A program made the position numbers and the translations under genes. Of a stretch of DNA of 56,417 nucleotides, positions 33,205-42,945 are shown piece by piece (within the stretch, counting starts at the first letter, position 1; each line of letters starts with the position of its first letter). Origin of the DNA: Ectothiorhodospiraceae bacterium (GTDB lineage Bacteria; Pseudomonadota; Gammaproteobacteria; Nitrococcales; Halorhodospiraceae); the NCBI GenBank assembly GCA_003552625.1, contig PUNM01000113.1, positions 1-56,417 on the forward strand, read 5' to 3'. The notes beneath the pieces are model-generated. The model was not told the origin of the DNA, did no database searches, and worked only from the letters and a program-made list of their open reading frames with translations.

Positions 33205-34457
33205 GCGATTCCGCGTTCCATCGCCGCAGCGGCCGGCTTTTCGCTGAGGAGGTCGCCCTCGAGGAGGTTGCCGCGCGCTACGGAACCCCCTGCTACGTCT
33301 ACTCCCGCGCCGCCATCGAGGGCCGCTGGTCACGCTACTGCGAGGCGCTCGGGGACCGCGGCCAGGTCTGCTACGCCGTCAAGGCGAATGGCAATCTGGC
33401 ACTGCTCGGCCTGCTGGCACAGGCTGGAGCCGGGTTCGACATCGTCTCCGGCGGGGAGCTGGCCCGGGTCCTGCGCGCCGGAGGGGACGCCGGTCGCGTT
33501 GTCTTCTCCGGCGTCGGCAAGGGCAGCCGCGAGATCCGCCGCGCCCTGCTTGCCGGCATCCGGTGCTTCAACGTGGAGTCGGGCGCCGAACTCGAGCGCA
33601 TCGCAGCGATCGCCGCGGAGACCGGAACGCGGGCGCCGATCGCCCTGCGGGTGAACCCCGACGTCAATCCAGAGACCCACCCCTACATCGCCACCGGACT
33701 GGCCGAGAGCAAGTTCGGCATCCCCCTGGAGGAGGCCACGGCGCTCTACAGGCAAGCCGCCGACCACCCCAGCCTCGATGTCCGCGGCATCGCCTGCCAT
33801 ATCGGCTCCCAGCTGCTGAACGTCGCACCGCTGCGTGAGGCGGCCGAGCGGGTGCGGGAACTCCTGGATACCTTGCAGGCGCTCGATATCCCCATCGAGC
33901 ACGTTGACATGGGCGGGGGGCTCGGCGTCCGCTACCGGGACGAATCGCCCCCCGATCCGGCAGACCACGTGGAGGCGATCCTGCCCCCGTTCACAGAAAC
34001 CGGGGTGGAGATTCTCATCGAGCCCGGGCGCGCCATCGTAGCCGAGGCCGGCGTGCTGCTGACACGGGTGGAGTATCTCAAGGAAAACGGCGCACGCACC
34101 TTCGCCATTGTGGATGCCGGCATGAACGACTACCTCCGTCCGGCCCTCTACGATGCTGAACATACCCTCGAGCCCATCAACACCGGAGCGGGGAGGCCAC
34201 TGCGGCCCCTGGATGTGGTCGGACCGGTCTGCGAATCCGCCGACCGCTTTGCCACCGGCTACCCCCTCTCGGTCGAGGCCGGGGACGTACTGGCCGTGCG
34301 CAGCGCCGGCGCCTACGGATCGGCGATGAGTTCCCAGTACAATGCCCGCCCGCGCCCGCCGGAGGTTCTTGTGGACGGGGGGCAGACGCACCTGATCCGT
34401 GAGCGCGAAACCGTCGACGACCTGATGCGCGGGGAGTCGCTGTTACCCGGAGGGTAG
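33201..34457 (+). CDS. lysA: Diaminopimelate decarboxylase
   Basis: 418 residues. PLP lysine in CYAVKANGNLALLGLL near residue 56, the SGGELARVLRAG and HIGSQLLNV motifs, GGGLGVRY, the EPGRAIVAEAGVLLTRVEYLKE block and the catalytic-Cys segment GPVCESADRFA near residue 345. It makes lysine from meso-diaminopimelate. The ATG overlaps the stop of lptM. dapF follows 3 bases after its stop, giving the last two DAP-lysine steps in one operon, though the enzymes act in the order DapF then LysA. Confidence 0.95.
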   Translation: MSDSAFHRRSGRLFAEEVALEEVAARYGTPCYVYSRAAIEGRWSRYCEALGDRGQVCYAVKANGNLALLGLLAQAGAGFDIVSGGELARVLRAGGDAGRVVFSGVGKGSREIRRALLAGIRCFNVESGAELERIAAIAAETGTRAPIALRVNPDVNPETHPYIATGLAESKFGIPLEEATALYRQAADHPSLDVRGIACHIGSQLLNVAPLREAAERVRELLDTLQALDIPIEHVDMGGGLGVRYRDESPPDPADHVEAILPPFTETGVEILIEPGRAIVAEAGVLLTRVEYLKENGARTFAIVDAGMNDYLRPALYDAEHTLEPINTGAGRPLRPLDVVGPVCESADRFATGYPLSVEAGDVLAVRSAGAYGSAMSSQYNARPRPPEVLVDGGQTHLIRERETVDDLMRGESLLPGG

Positions 34458-34460
34458 GCC

Positions 34461-35345
34461 GTGCAGTTCACGAAGATGGAGGCGCTCGGCAACGACTTCG
34501 TCGTCGTTGACGGAATCAACCAGTCCTTGGCCCTGACGCCGGCCACAATCCGCCAGATCGCCGACCGGCGAGCCGGTGTCGGTTGTGACCAGCTGCTCAT
34601 CGCCGAGCCTCCGGCCCACATGGCGGCGGATGTCCGCTACCGGATCTACAACGCCGACGGCACGGAGGCAGAGCACTGCGGCAATGGTGTGCGGTGCCTT
34701 GCCCGGTTCCTGGTCGACCGGGGCCTGACCCGTTCCGAGCGGCTGCGCATCGAGACCGACGGGCGAATCACCGAGACCGAGGTCCTGCCGGACGGTCGCG
34801 TGACCGTGGACATGGGCGTCCCTGAACTTGACCCGCAGCGCATACCGTTCCGCGCGCCGCGCCAGGAACTCGATTACCGCCTGGCCACCTCGCAGGGCGA
34901 GCGGATCATCGGCGCCGTGTCCATGGGCAACCCCCACGCGGTGCTTGCCGTGGATGACATCCACACCGCCCCTGTTGCCACCCTCGGGCCCGAGATCGAG
35001 CAACACCCCCGCTTCCCGCGGCGGGTGAATGTCGGCTTCATGGAGATCCACGGCCGAGACCGCATCCGCTTACGCGTCTACGAACGCGGCGCCGGCGAGA
35101 CGCCCGCCTGCGGTACGGGAGCCTGTGCAGCGGTCGTCGCCGGCCGCCTCTGGGATCGACTCGACGCCCAGGTGGCCGTCGAGCTGCCCGGGGGGACGCT
35201 CATGATACAATGGCGCGGCTCCGGCCGGTCCGTATGGATGACCGGCGCCGCGCGCACGGTCTTCCGCGGCGAGATCGACCTCCCGCCGGAGCAGGCGAAG
35301 CCGCACGAGCCCTCGTCCGCAACCAGGACACAACGCCTTGACTAA
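34461..35345 (+). CDS. dapF: Diaminopimelate epimerase
   Basis: 294 residues. The catalytic cysteine pair is visible in EHCGNGVRCLARFL near residue 75 and ETPACGTGACAAVVAG near residue 220. Other hallmarks are MEALGNDFVVVD at the start and GNPHAVLAVDDI. It isomerises LL- to meso-diaminopimelate. The GTG at 34461 follows GGAGGG. The C-terminal tail past residue 270 is unusual and charged, and its end overlaps the DUF484 start. Confidence 0.95.
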   Translation: MQFTKMEALGNDFVVVDGINQSLALTPATIRQIADRRAGVGCDQLLIAEPPAHMAADVRYRIYNADGTEAEHCGNGVRCLARFLVDRGLTRSERLRIETDGRITETEVLPDGRVTVDMGVPELDPQRIPFRAPRQELDYRLATSQGERIIGAVSMGNPHAVLAVDDIHTAPVATLGPEIEQHPRFPRRVNVGFMEIHGRDRIRLRVYERGAGETPACGTGACAAVVAGRLWDRLDAQVAVELPGGTLMIQWRGSGRSVWMTGAARTVFRGEIDLPPEQAKPHEPSSATRTQRLD

Positions 35346-36048
35346 GACCGCTAGCAGCCGATCCGCGCCAACCGTCGATGAGCAGGCCGTACTCGACTAT
35401 CTGGCGGACCACCCCGATCTGTTCTTGCGCCGTCCGGAAGCACTTGCCGGGCTGACACTTCGCCACGACTGCGGGGATGCCGCCTCGCTGATCGAATATC
35501 AGGTCCGCATCCTGCGCGAGGAGAACACGACCCTGCGCCGGCGCATGGACGAGATCGTCCGCGTTGCCCGTCACAACGACGGTACCGCCGAGCGTCTCCA
35601 CGAACTCACCCTGGAGCTTCTCGCCACCGATGACCTGCAGGCTGGCGTTGAGTCGCTGCGTGCAGGGCTGCGCGAAGGGTTCCACGCCGATGCGGTAGGG
35701 ATGCTCCTGGTTGCGCCGCAGAGTAACGCCCGCCCGGCCGGCGATCCGATTCCGGAGATCGTCCCCGCCGACGACGCTGCGCTCGAGCACTTCCGCGACA
35801 TCCTCGACCGGGGACGGCCGAGCTGCGGCACGCCGACCGACGCGCAGCGCCGTGTCCTCTTCCCCGATACAGAGCAAACCATCCACAGTGCCGCCCTGGT
35901 CCCGATGGTGGATGACCGCTGCATCGGTCTGCTCGGCATTGGCAGTCAGGACGCCGACCGCTACCACGCCGGGCAAGGCACCGTCTTTCTTCGGCGCCTC
36001 GGCGCCATCGCCGCCCGCGTTCTGGACCGTCTGCTGCGACAGAGGTAG
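35338..36048 (+). CDS. DUF484 family GAF-like protein
   Basis: 236 residues. The N-terminal segment QAVLDYLADHPDLFLRRPEAL is the DUF484 signature, a coiled-coil linker follows (YQVRILREENTTLRRRMDEI), and the C-terminal half is a GAF-like domain ending in LFLRRLGAIAARVLDRLL-like FLRRLGAIAARV. Function unknown; the family is fixed between dapF and xerC in gammaproteobacteria. The start is a TTG at 35338 overlapping the last codons of dapF, with AGGA upstream. Confidence 0.9.
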   Translation: MTKTASSRSAPTVDEQAVLDYLADHPDLFLRRPEALAGLTLRHDCGDAASLIEYQVRILREENTTLRRRMDEIVRVARHNDGTAERLHELTLELLATDDLQAGVESLRAGLREGFHADAVGMLLVAPQSNARPAGDPIPEIVPADDAALEHFRDILDRGRPSCGTPTDAQRRVLFPDTEQTIHSAALVPMVDDRCIGLLGIGSQDADRYHAGQGTVFLRRLGAIAARVLDRLLRQR

Positions 36049-36051
36049 GCC

Positions 36052-36990
36052 GTGACCCCGGCGGAGTGGTTGCAGCGTTTCGATCGCTACCTCGGTTCGG
36101 AACGTCGCGTGGCCGCGGAGACCCGCACTCGGTATCACCGCGATCTTCAGCGTTTCCTGGCCCACTGCAACCACCACGGCATCGACGAGTGGGCCGCGGT
36201 GACGCCGGCCACCGTGCGACATTTCACGGGTAACGAGCGCCGGCGCGGCCTGGCGCCCGCAACACTCGCCCGGCAACTCGCCGCGATCCGGACGCTTTTC
36301 CGCTTTCTGATCCGTGAAGGGGCGGCCACCGCCAACCCCGCCGCCGACGTGCGGCCGCCGAAGGCGCAACGCCGGTTGCCGAGCACGCTGGACCCGGACG
36401 AGGTCGCCGCGCTGCTCGATGGCTCCACGGATGACGGGCTTCAAGTGCGTGACCAGGCCATCTACGAACTGGTCTACTCCAGCGGGCTCCGGCTCACCGA
36501 GGTGACCACCCTCGACACCGCGGACATCGACCTGCGCGAGGGCATCGTTCGCGTCACCGGCAAGGGCGCCAAGGACCGTGTTGTGCCCGTCGGCCGCAAG
36601 GCGCGCAGCGCCATTGAGGCGTGGCTGGCGCGTCGCGGCGAGTACGCCCGGCCAGAGATTGCCGCGCTCTTCGTCGGCCGGCACGGTCGCCGGCTGACCG
36701 GCCGCAATGTCCAGGAACGCCTGCGCCGCCTGGCGCGGCTGCGGGGGGTGCAACGCCGCGTCCATCCACATATGCTGCGCCATTCCTTCGCGACCCATCT
36801 CCTTGAATCCAGCGGCGATCTGCGCGCCGTCCAGGAGTTGCTCGGGCACTCGGACATTGCCACCACCCAGATCTATACCCACCTGGATTTCCAGCACCTG
36901 GCGCGGGTCTACGACCGGGCGCACCCGCGTTCGAGGCGGCGCAGCCGGCCCCGCTCGGAACCCGACGCCGGGGATGATCAGGATCGATAG
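36052..36990 (+). CDS. xerC: Tyrosine recombinase XerC
   Basis: 312 residues. The N-terminal SAM-like DNA-binding domain (ETRTRYHRDLQRFLAH) is followed by the catalytic domain with Arg in SSGLRLTEVTTLDTAD, Lys in GKGAKDRVVPVG, HMLRHSFATHLLE, LGHSDIATTQIYTHLDF with the nucleophile Tyr. With XerD it resolves chromosome dimers at dif. The start is the GTG at 36052. Its position as last gene of the dapF-DUF484-xerC operon supports XerC rather than XerD. Confidence 0.93.
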   Translation: MTPAEWLQRFDRYLGSERRVAAETRTRYHRDLQRFLAHCNHHGIDEWAAVTPATVRHFTGNERRRGLAPATLARQLAAIRTLFRFLIREGAATANPAADVRPPKAQRRLPSTLDPDEVAALLDGSTDDGLQVRDQAIYELVYSSGLRLTEVTTLDTADIDLREGIVRVTGKGAKDRVVPVGRKARSAIEAWLARRGEYARPEIAALFVGRHGRRLTGRNVQERLRRLARLRGVQRRVHPHMLRHSFATHLLESSGDLRAVQELLGHSDIATTQIYTHLDFQHLARVYDRAHPRSRRRSRPRSEPDAGDDQDR

Positions 36991-37033
36991 AACCGAGCAG
37001 CCCCGACGTCGACCCGAGGGCTACGCTGTCGGG

Positions 37034-37039
37034 TACAAT
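37034..37039 (+). promoter_or_regulatory. Candidate -10 box for hslVU
   Basis: TACAAT lies 27 bases before the hslV start. No clear -35 is present, and no sigma-32 heat-shock promoter (CTTGAA with CCCCAT) was found in the short gap after xerC. Confidence 0.3.
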
Positions 37040-37065
37040 GAGCGCCGCGATCAGAAGGAGGCACC

Positions 37066-37620
37066 TTGGAGCAACTGCACGGCACGACAATACTGGCGGT
37101 GCGCCGAAAGGGCGAAGTGGCCCTCGGCGGGGACGGGCAGGTGACCCTCGGCCATACGGTCCTCAAGGGGAATGCGCGTAAGGTCCGACGGCTCTACCAC
37201 GGGCGAATCCTCGCCGGCTTTGCCGGGGCCACGGCGGATGCGTTCACACTTTTCGAACGCTTCGAGGGGCAACTGGAGAAACACCACGGGCAGCTGGCCC
37301 GCTCGGCCGTGGAACTGGCCAAGGAGTGGCGCTCGGATCGTGTGCTGCGCCGCCTGGAGGCGCTCCTCGTCGTGGCTGACGCGGAGACGGTCCTGACCCT
37401 CTCTGGCACCGGGGACGTCATCGAACCGGAGCACGATCTGATGGCCGTCGGCTCCGGCGGGGCGTATGCCCAGGCTGCCGGCCGCGCCCTGCTTGAGTCC
37501 ACCGAGCTCTCGGCCGCCGAGATCACGCGCCGCGCGCTCGAAATCGCCGGTGACATCTGCGTCTATACCAACCGCCACATCACCGTCGAGACACTCCCCG
37601 ACAGCCCCGAGGAGACGTGA
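37066..37620 (+). CDS. hslV: ATP-dependent protease peptidase subunit HslV
   Basis: 184 residues. The short propeptide MEQLHG is expected to be removed to expose the catalytic Thr of [16 protein letters not shown]. Other blocks: [35 protein letters not shown], and [12 protein letters not shown] near the C-terminus. It forms the two-ring proteolytic core of HslUV in the cytosol. The start is a TTG at 37066 with an AGGAGG site 7 bases upstream. hslU follows 2 bases after its stop. Confidence 0.95.
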   Translation: MEQLHGTTILAVRRKGEVALGGDGQVTLGHTVLKGNARKVRRLYHGRILAGFAGATADAFTLFERFEGQLEKHHGQLARSAVELAKEWRSDRVLRRLEALLVVADAETVLTLSGTGDVIEPEHDLMAVGSGGAYAQAAGRALLESTELSAAEITRRALEIAGDICVYTNRHITVETLPDSPEET

Positions 37621-37622
37621 CC

Positions 37623-38957
37623 ATGTCCGAAGCCACGATGACCCCGCGGGAAATCGTCCAAGAGCTGGATAAGCACATCGTCGGCCAGGGGGAGGCCAAG
37701 CGCGCAGTCGCCATCGCTCTGCGCAATCGGTGGCGGCGGATGCAGGTGGACGACCCGCTGCGCAGCGAGATTACACCCAAGAACATCCTGATGATCGGGC
37801 CCACCGGCGTAGGCAAGACCGAGATCGCGCGGCGCCTGGCGCGCCTGGCGCGCGCGCCTTTTATCAAGATCGAGGCGACAAAGTTCACGGAAGTGGGCTA
37901 CGTCGGCCGCGATGTGGAGTCGATCATTCGCGATCTGACAGACCTGGCACTAAAACTCGTGCGCGAAGAGGCTATGGACCAGATGCGCCACAAGGCCGAG
38001 CGCGCGGTGGAGGAGCGGTTGCTCGACGTCCTGCTGCCCGGCCCCAGCTCCGGTGACGACAGCAGCCGCGAGACCTCGAGTTCGACCCGGGAGAAATTCC
38101 GCGAAAAGATCCGCCGCGGCGACCTCGACGACCGTGAGATCGAGATCGAGGTGCAGGCCGGTGGGGGCGGGGTGGACATCATGGCCCCCCCGGGTATGGA
38201 GGAGATGTCCCACCAGCTCCAGGGACTGTTCCGCAACCTCGGGCAGGAGCGCACCCAGCGGCGCAAGATGCCCGTCCGGGAGGCCAAGCGCGTGCTCCGC
38301 GAGGAGGAGGCCGCCAAGCTGGTCAATGAGGAGGAGGTCAAATCCGAGGCGATCAAGCGCGTCGAGGAGCAGGGCATCGTCTTCCTCGACGAGATCGACA
38401 AGGTGACCAAGCGTGCCGAGCAAAGCGGCGGAGGCGACGTCTCCCGGGAAGGCGTGCAGCGGGACCTGCTGCCGCTCGTCGAGGGCGCCACCGTCTCCAC
38501 GAAACACGGCATGGTGCGCACGGATCACATCCTCTTCATCGCCTCCGGCGCGTTCCATGTCGCCAAACCGTCGGATCTGATCCCGGAGCTGCAGGGGCGG
38601 CTGCCGATCCGCGTGGAACTCGACGCCCTGGGGACCGAGGAGTTCGTGCGCATCCTGACCGAGCCGAGCAGCTCGCTGGTCGCGCAGTACCAGGCGCTGA
38701 TGGCCGCCGAGGGGCTCTCACTGAGCTTTACCGATGACGGGGTGCGCCGCATCGCGGAGGTTGCACGCCAGGTCAACGAGCGCACCGAGAACATCGGCGC
38801 CCGGCGCCTGCACACGGTCATGGAGCGGCTTCTCGAGCAGCTCTCTTACGAAGCGGCTGATCTCGGCGGGCAAACACGCACCATCGATGCCGACTACGTG
38901 GACCAGTACCTGGCCGGGCTTGCCGAGGATGAGGACCTGAGCCGGTACATCCTCTAG
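37623..38957 (+). CDS. hslU: HslU ATPase subunit of HslUV protease
   Basis: 444 residues. N-terminal [30 protein letters not shown], Walker [16 protein letters not shown] near residue 60, the pore-loop region [12 protein letters not shown], the inserted I-domain rich in charged residues, Walker [15 protein letters not shown] near residue 250, and the sensor-2 [13 protein letters not shown] segment. It unfolds substrates and feeds HslV. The ATG at 37623 is used; a GTG at 37617 overlaps the hslV stop. Confidence 0.96.
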   Translation: MSEATMTPREIVQELDKHIVGQGEAKRAVAIALRNRWRRMQVDDPLRSEITPKNILMIGPTGVGKTEIARRLARLARAPFIKIEATKFTEVGYVGRDVESIIRDLTDLALKLVREEAMDQMRHKAERAVEERLLDVLLPGPSSGDDSSRETSSSTREKFREKIRRGDLDDREIEIEVQAGGGGVDIMAPPGMEEMSHQLQGLFRNLGQERTQRRKMPVREAKRVLREEEAAKLVNEEEVKSEAIKRVEEQGIVFLDEIDKVTKRAEQSGGGDVSREGVQRDLLPLVEGATVSTKHGMVRTDHILFIASGAFHVAKPSDLIPELQGRLPIRVELDALGTEEFVRILTEPSSSLVAQYQALMAAEGLSLSFTDDGVRRIAEVARQVNERTENIGARRLHTVMERLLEQLSYEAADLGGQTRTIDADYVDQYLAGLAEDEDLSRYIL

Positions 38958-38983
38958 GACGACCCGAAACGGAAGGACCGGAA

Positions 38984-39367
38984 ATGCCCACGCCGACCGA
39001 TATCCGGTTGCACCGCGGCTCTCGCAGCCTGGAAGTGACCTTCGATGACGGCGCACATTTCACGCTCAGCTGCGAGTACCTGCGCGTCCATTCCCCCTCG
39101 GCGGAGGTAGCCGGCCACGGCCCCGGACAGGAGGTGCTCCAGGTCGGCAAAGAGAGCGTCAATATCGTCGGAGTAGACCCGGTCGGCCATTACGCGGTGC
39201 GCCTCCGCTTCGACGACGGCCACGACTCCGGGCTCTACACCTGGGACTATCTCTACGACCTGGGCAGCAATCAGAATGCCTACTGGCAGCGCTACCTGGA
39301 GCGCCTGGAACAAGCCGGTTATCAGCGAACCCCTCATCAAGAGCAGGGGCAGGAGAGGACAGAGTGA
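38984..39367 (+). CDS. DUF971 family protein
   Basis: 127 residues. The family core reads LHRGSRSLEVTFDDG, then EYLRVHSPSAEV and GLYTWDYLYDLG near residue 88. DUF971 resembles the N-terminal domain of gamma-butyrobetaine hydroxylase, without the dioxygenase part; its job is unknown. The family is commonly placed between hslU and ubiE in gammaproteobacteria, as here. Its stop overlaps the GTG of ubiE. Confidence 0.88.
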   Translation: MPTPTDIRLHRGSRSLEVTFDDGAHFTLSCEYLRVHSPSAEVAGHGPGQEVLQVGKESVNIVGVDPVGHYAVRLRFDDGHDSGLYTWDYLYDLGSNQNAYWQRYLERLEQAGYQRTPHQEQGQERTE

Positions 39368-40113
39368 GTGAAGACAGCACGACCCATTTCGGCTATCGGC
39401 AGGTCCCGCTTGAGGAGAAGGCGAAGCGGGTCGCCTCGGTCTTCGACTCGGTGGCCGACCGCTACGACCTGATGAACGACCTCATGTCCGGCGGCCTGCA
39501 CCGGATCTGGAAGCGCCAGACCGTCGGACGGACGCTCATTCGCCCTGGCCACCACGTCCTCGATCTCGCTGCCGGGACCGGCGACCTGGCCAGCCACGCT
39601 CTGGAGAAGGTCGGCCCCGAGGGCCGCGTCGTGCTCAGCGACATCAACCACTCCATGCTGGCGCGCGGTCGCGACCGGATGATCGACCAGGGCGTCGGCC
39701 CGCGGGCCCACTACGTGATCGCCGATGCCGAAGAGCTTCCCTTCCCGGATGGCTCCTTTGATCGCGTGACCATCGGCTTCGGCCTGCGCAACGTCACGCG
39801 CAAGGAGAACGCCCTGGCGGAGATGCGCCGCGTCCTTCGGCCCGGCGGGCGGGCAGTGATCCTGGAGTTCTCCCAGGTCTACGTGCCGGCGCTGCGGCCG
39901 TTCTATGATCTCTACTCGTTCCGCATCATGCCGCTGATGGGGAAGCTGGTCGTCAATGACGCGGAGAGCTACCGCTACCTGGCCGAATCGATCCGCATGC
40001 ATCCGGATGCACCGACCCTCAAGGGCATGATGGAAGAGGCTGGTTTCGAGGATTGCGACTACACGCTGCTCACCGGCGGTGTGGCCGCGATCCACGCCGG
40101 CTGGGTTTACTGA
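39364..40113 (+). CDS. ubiE: Ubiquinone/menaquinone C-methyltransferase UbiE
   Basis: 249 residues. Class I SAM methyltransferase: the SAM loop VLDLAAGTGDLA near residue 62, RYDLMNDLMSGGLHRIWKR near residue 35, GFGLRNVTRKENALAEM near residue 138, and MHPDAPTLKGMMEEAGF near residue 215. It C-methylates the demethylquinone ring in both ubiquinone and menaquinone synthesis, which is relevant because a menA gene is also present. The GTG overlaps the DUF971 stop. ubiJ starts 12 bases after its stop. Confidence 0.95.
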   Translation: MSEDSTTHFGYRQVPLEEKAKRVASVFDSVADRYDLMNDLMSGGLHRIWKRQTVGRTLIRPGHHVLDLAAGTGDLASHALEKVGPEGRVVLSDINHSMLARGRDRMIDQGVGPRAHYVIADAEELPFPDGSFDRVTIGFGLRNVTRKENALAEMRRVLRPGGRAVILEFSQVYVPALRPFYDLYSFRIMPLMGKLVVNDAESYRYLAESIRMHPDAPTLKGMMEEAGFEDCDYTLLTGGVAAIHAGWVY

Positions 40114-40125
40114 ACACCGCCAACC

Positions 40126-40701
40126 ATGCTCGATACGCTGCTCAACCGCATCCTGAGCCTCGATCCAAATGCCGGGCAGTTGCTGGAGCCGCTGGTCGGG
40201 CGCCGGATCCGTTTTGTCATTGACGGGCTGCCGGAGACCACGGTGCGTTTCCATGCCCACGGTGTGGATCTGAGTGAGCGCCCGAGTCCTGGGGACGAAG
40301 TGGACGCAGAGGTCCACGCCAGCCGTGAAGCCCTGCGGGCACTGCTGTTCGAAGGCAGCGACGCCGTCGGCCGGTTCCGGATCCGCGGCGAGATCTCCGT
40401 GGTTGAGCGCCTGCGCGACCTTTTCCAGAACCTCCGTCCCGACTGGGAGGAGCCGCTGACCCGCATACTCGGGGAGCGGCTGGGGCGCTGGAGCGCGCAG
40501 ACCGCCCGTGACTCCGCAACATGGACCTGGGAGACGGCCGACCAGGCCAGTCGTGATCTTGCGGAGTGGCTGACCGAAGAGTCCGGCCTGCTTGCGCATC
40601 CGGAAGAGATCCAATCCTTCCTCGACGATGTGGACCGGCTCCGCGCCGACGCGGACCGGCTGGCCTGGCGGGTGCAGCGCCTGGAGCGGAGCCGGTCATG
40701 A
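40126..40701 (+). CDS. ubiJ: Ubiquinone biosynthesis accessory factor UbiJ (SCP2 domain)
   Basis: 191 residues. An SCP2 lipid-binding domain occupies the N-terminal half ([22 protein letters not shown], then FHAHGVDLS and [35 protein letters not shown]), and the C-terminal part is a helical, charged segment ending in a coiled coil. UbiJ is part of the soluble ubiquinone-synthesis complex with UbiK. Its order between ubiE and ubiB matches E. coli. The stop overlaps the ubiB ATG. Confidence 0.9.
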   Translation: MLDTLLNRILSLDPNAGQLLEPLVGRRIRFVIDGLPETTVRFHAHGVDLSERPSPGDEVDAEVHASREALRALLFEGSDAVGRFRIRGEISVVERLRDLFQNLRPDWEEPLTRILGERLGRWSAQTARDSATWTWETADQASRDLAEWLTEESGLLAHPEEIQSFLDDVDRLRADADRLAWRVQRLERSRS

Positions 40702-42362
40702 TCGGGCCGCGCCGCCTACTCCGCCTGACCCGGATCCAGCTGGTCATGCTGCGCCACGGCGTGGACGACGTGGTCCTTGCCGCACCGATTTTCCGACCAT
40801 TGCGGTTCCTCGTCCTCTTCATGCCGTGGCGCTGGGTGCGCCGGAAGGCGCCGCGCGGCGTCCGCGTCCGTCGCGCGCTGGAGGATCTCGGACCGATCTT
40901 CGTCAAACTCGGCCAGATCCTATCCACCCGCCAGGATCTGCTGCCGACCGATGTGGCGCGTGAGTTGGCGCGGCTCCAGGACCGCGTACCCCCATTTCCG
41001 CACGAAGACGCGCGGCGCATCGTGGAGCGGACCTACGGCTGTCCGATCTCGGAGGTTTTCAGCCACTTCGAGGACACACCGATTGCGTCGGCCTCCATCG
41101 CGCAGGTCCACGGAGCGCGACTGCTCGATGGGACCGAGGTGGTCGTCAAGGTCGTCCGCCCGGGCATACCCGCGGTGATCCGGCGCGACCTGGATCTGCT
41201 TTACACGGCGGCGCGCCTGGCCGAGCGCTACGTCCCCGACGCCCGTCGACTGCACCCGGTGGAGGTCATCTCGGAGTTCGAGAAGAACCTCTACGATGAG
41301 CTCGACCTGATGCGCGAGGCAGCGAACGCGTCACAGCTGCGCCGGAATTTCGAGGGTTCCGACCTGCTCTACGTCCCTGCGGTCTACTGGCGGTATACCG
41401 GCCGCAACGTGATGGTCATGGAGCGCATGTACGGGCTGCCGATCAGTGACGTGGAGACGCTCCGCGCCCACGGGATCGATCTCAAGAAGCTCGCCGAGCG
41501 CGGTACGGAGATCTTCTTTACGCAGGTGTTCCGGGACAGCTTTTTCCACGCCGACATGCATCCGGGCAATATCTTCGTGGATCCCACCCGGCCCACCGAG
41601 CCGCGCTACATCGCCATCGATTTCGGCATCATGGGTTCGCTGGCGCCGACGGATCACCACTATCTGGCCGGCAATTTCATGGCCTTCTTCAACCGCGACT
41701 ACCGTCGGGTGGCGGAACTGCATGTGGAGTCCGGCTGGGTCCCTCCGGGGACGCGCGTCGAAGAGTTCGAAGCCGCCATTCGCACCGTCTGCGAGCCGGC
41801 CTTTGCGCGGCCGCTCCACGAGATCTCCTTCGCGCAACTGCTGCTGCGGCTGTTCCAGACCGGCCGGCGCTTCAACATGGAGGTCCAGCCGCAGCTGGTC
41901 CTGCTGCAGAAGACGCTGCTCAATATCGAGGGCCTCGGCCGCACCCTCTATCCGGAACTGGATCTCTGGACCACGGCGAAACCCTTTCTGGAGCGCTGGA
42001 TGCGTGAGGAACTCGGGCCCGCGGCGGCATTGCGCAATATCCGCAAGCAGCTGCCCGAGTGGAGCGAGAAATTGCCTGAGCTGCCCGCCCGCATCGACCG
42101 GGGACTGGACGATCTCTCCAGCGTGCGGGCGGAATTGAGCCGCCACTGCCGGGAGATGGAACACCTGCGACGCGAGGTTGACCGCGGTAATCGACGGGTC
42201 TATGCGGCCATCGCCGGGGGCGCACTCATCATTGCGGGCCTGCTGGCGCCACCCGGTGAAACCCCGACCGATCTTTCCGAAGTCTCCGCGGTGACCTGGG
42301 GCCTGGGCGGCGTCGGCGTGGTCGCGCTCCTCGCTGCGCTACCCCGAAGGCGCGGCGGCTAG
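40698..42362 (+). CDS. ubiB: Ubiquinone biosynthesis ABC1 kinase-like protein UbiB
   Basis: 554 residues. UbiB-family hallmarks: [18 protein letters not shown] near residue 70, the alanine-rich [12 protein letters not shown] near residue 130, the catalytic-loop analogue [14 protein letters not shown] near residue 285, [13 protein letters not shown], and a pair of C-terminal membrane helices ([16 protein letters not shown] and [17 protein letters not shown]). It is an ATPase needed for ubiquinone head-group modification. The ATG at 40698 overlaps the ubiJ stop, and its stop overlaps yajL tail to tail by 4 bases. Confidence 0.95.
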   Translation: MIGPRRLLRLTRIQLVMLRHGVDDVVLAAPIFRPLRFLVLFMPWRWVRRKAPRGVRVRRALEDLGPIFVKLGQILSTRQDLLPTDVARELARLQDRVPPFPHEDARRIVERTYGCPISEVFSHFEDTPIASASIAQVHGARLLDGTEVVVKVVRPGIPAVIRRDLDLLYTAARLAERYVPDARRLHPVEVISEFEKNLYDELDLMREAANASQLRRNFEGSDLLYVPAVYWRYTGRNVMVMERMYGLPISDVETLRAHGIDLKKLAERGTEIFFTQVFRDSFFHADMHPGNIFVDPTRPTEPRYIAIDFGIMGSLAPTDHHYLAGNFMAFFNRDYRRVAELHVESGWVPPGTRVEEFEAAIRTVCEPAFARPLHEISFAQLLLRLFQTGRRFNMEVQPQLVLLQKTLLNIEGLGRTLYPELDLWTTAKPFLERWMREELGPAAALRNIRKQLPEWSEKLPELPARIDRGLDDLSSVRAELSRHCREMEHLRREVDRGNRRVYAAIAGGALIIAGLLAPPGETPTDLSEVSAVTWGLGGVGVVALLAALPRRRGG

Positions 42363-42928
42363 CCCGCGTAGCGCAGGTGCGCTGGCGGCCGCTGCAGGCC
42401 CTGCTCTACCTCGGCGGCCTTCTCCTCACCGAAGAGGACCTCGATCAGCTGCAGCGCGAAGTCCATGGCTGTCCCCGGCCCGCGCGAGGTAATCACAAAG
42501 TCGTCCACAACCACTGTTGCCTGTTCCGGCGTCATGCCGTACGCCTCCAGATGCCCCGGGAACGCTGTGGCCCTGCGCCCGTCGAGGATTCCGTTGGCCG
42601 CGAGCACTCGGGGGGCGGCGCAGATGGCCGCGATCCAGTCGCCGCGGTCATACTGGCGCCGCAGCATTCCGGCGATGCGCTCATCGCCCTCAAGCCGCTC
42701 CGCGCCTCCGACGCCACCGGGCAGGACGATGAGATCGAAGCGCTCGCCCGTCACCGCATCCAGTTCCACATCCGGCTGTAACGTAACCCCGCGACTGGCT
42801 TTCACCGTGCCCGTATCGAGCCCGGCAACGACCACGTCGGCGCCCGCCCGGCGCAGCAAGTCCACCACCGTGACCGCCTCCAGCTCCTCGGCACCGTCCG
42901 CCAGCGGAAGCAAAACCCGTACACTCAT
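42359..42928 (-). CDS. yajL: YajL-like DJ-1 protein deglycase/chaperone
   Basis: 189 residues. The active-site Cys103 lies in [11 protein letters not shown] with Glu15 in DGAEELEAV nearby; [12 protein letters not shown] and FPGHLEAYG are YajL/ThiJ features. YajL has been described as a chaperone and protein deglycase protecting from oxidative and glyoxal stress. The ATG is at 42928. It is the last gene of the minus-strand envC-ctpA-yibQ run, 17 bases after yibQ, and overlaps the ubiB stop by 4 bases. Confidence 0.85.
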   Translation of the reverse strand: MSVRVLLPLADGAEELEAVTVVDLLRRAGADVVVAGLDTGTVKASRGVTLQPDVELDAVTGERFDLIVLPGGVGGAERLEGDERIAGMLRRQYDRGDWIAAICAAPRVLAANGILDGRRATAFPGHLEAYGMTPEQATVVVDDFVITSRGPGTAMDFALQLIEVLFGEEKAAEVEQGLQRPPAHLRYAG

Positions 42929-42945
42929 GGCTGCACTGCCTCCTT

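Noticed and set aside
36991-37065. Possible heat-shock (sigma-32) promoter for hslVU
   Set aside because: No CTTGAA-CCCCAT pair with suitable spacing was found; only a sigma-70-like TACAAT is visible.
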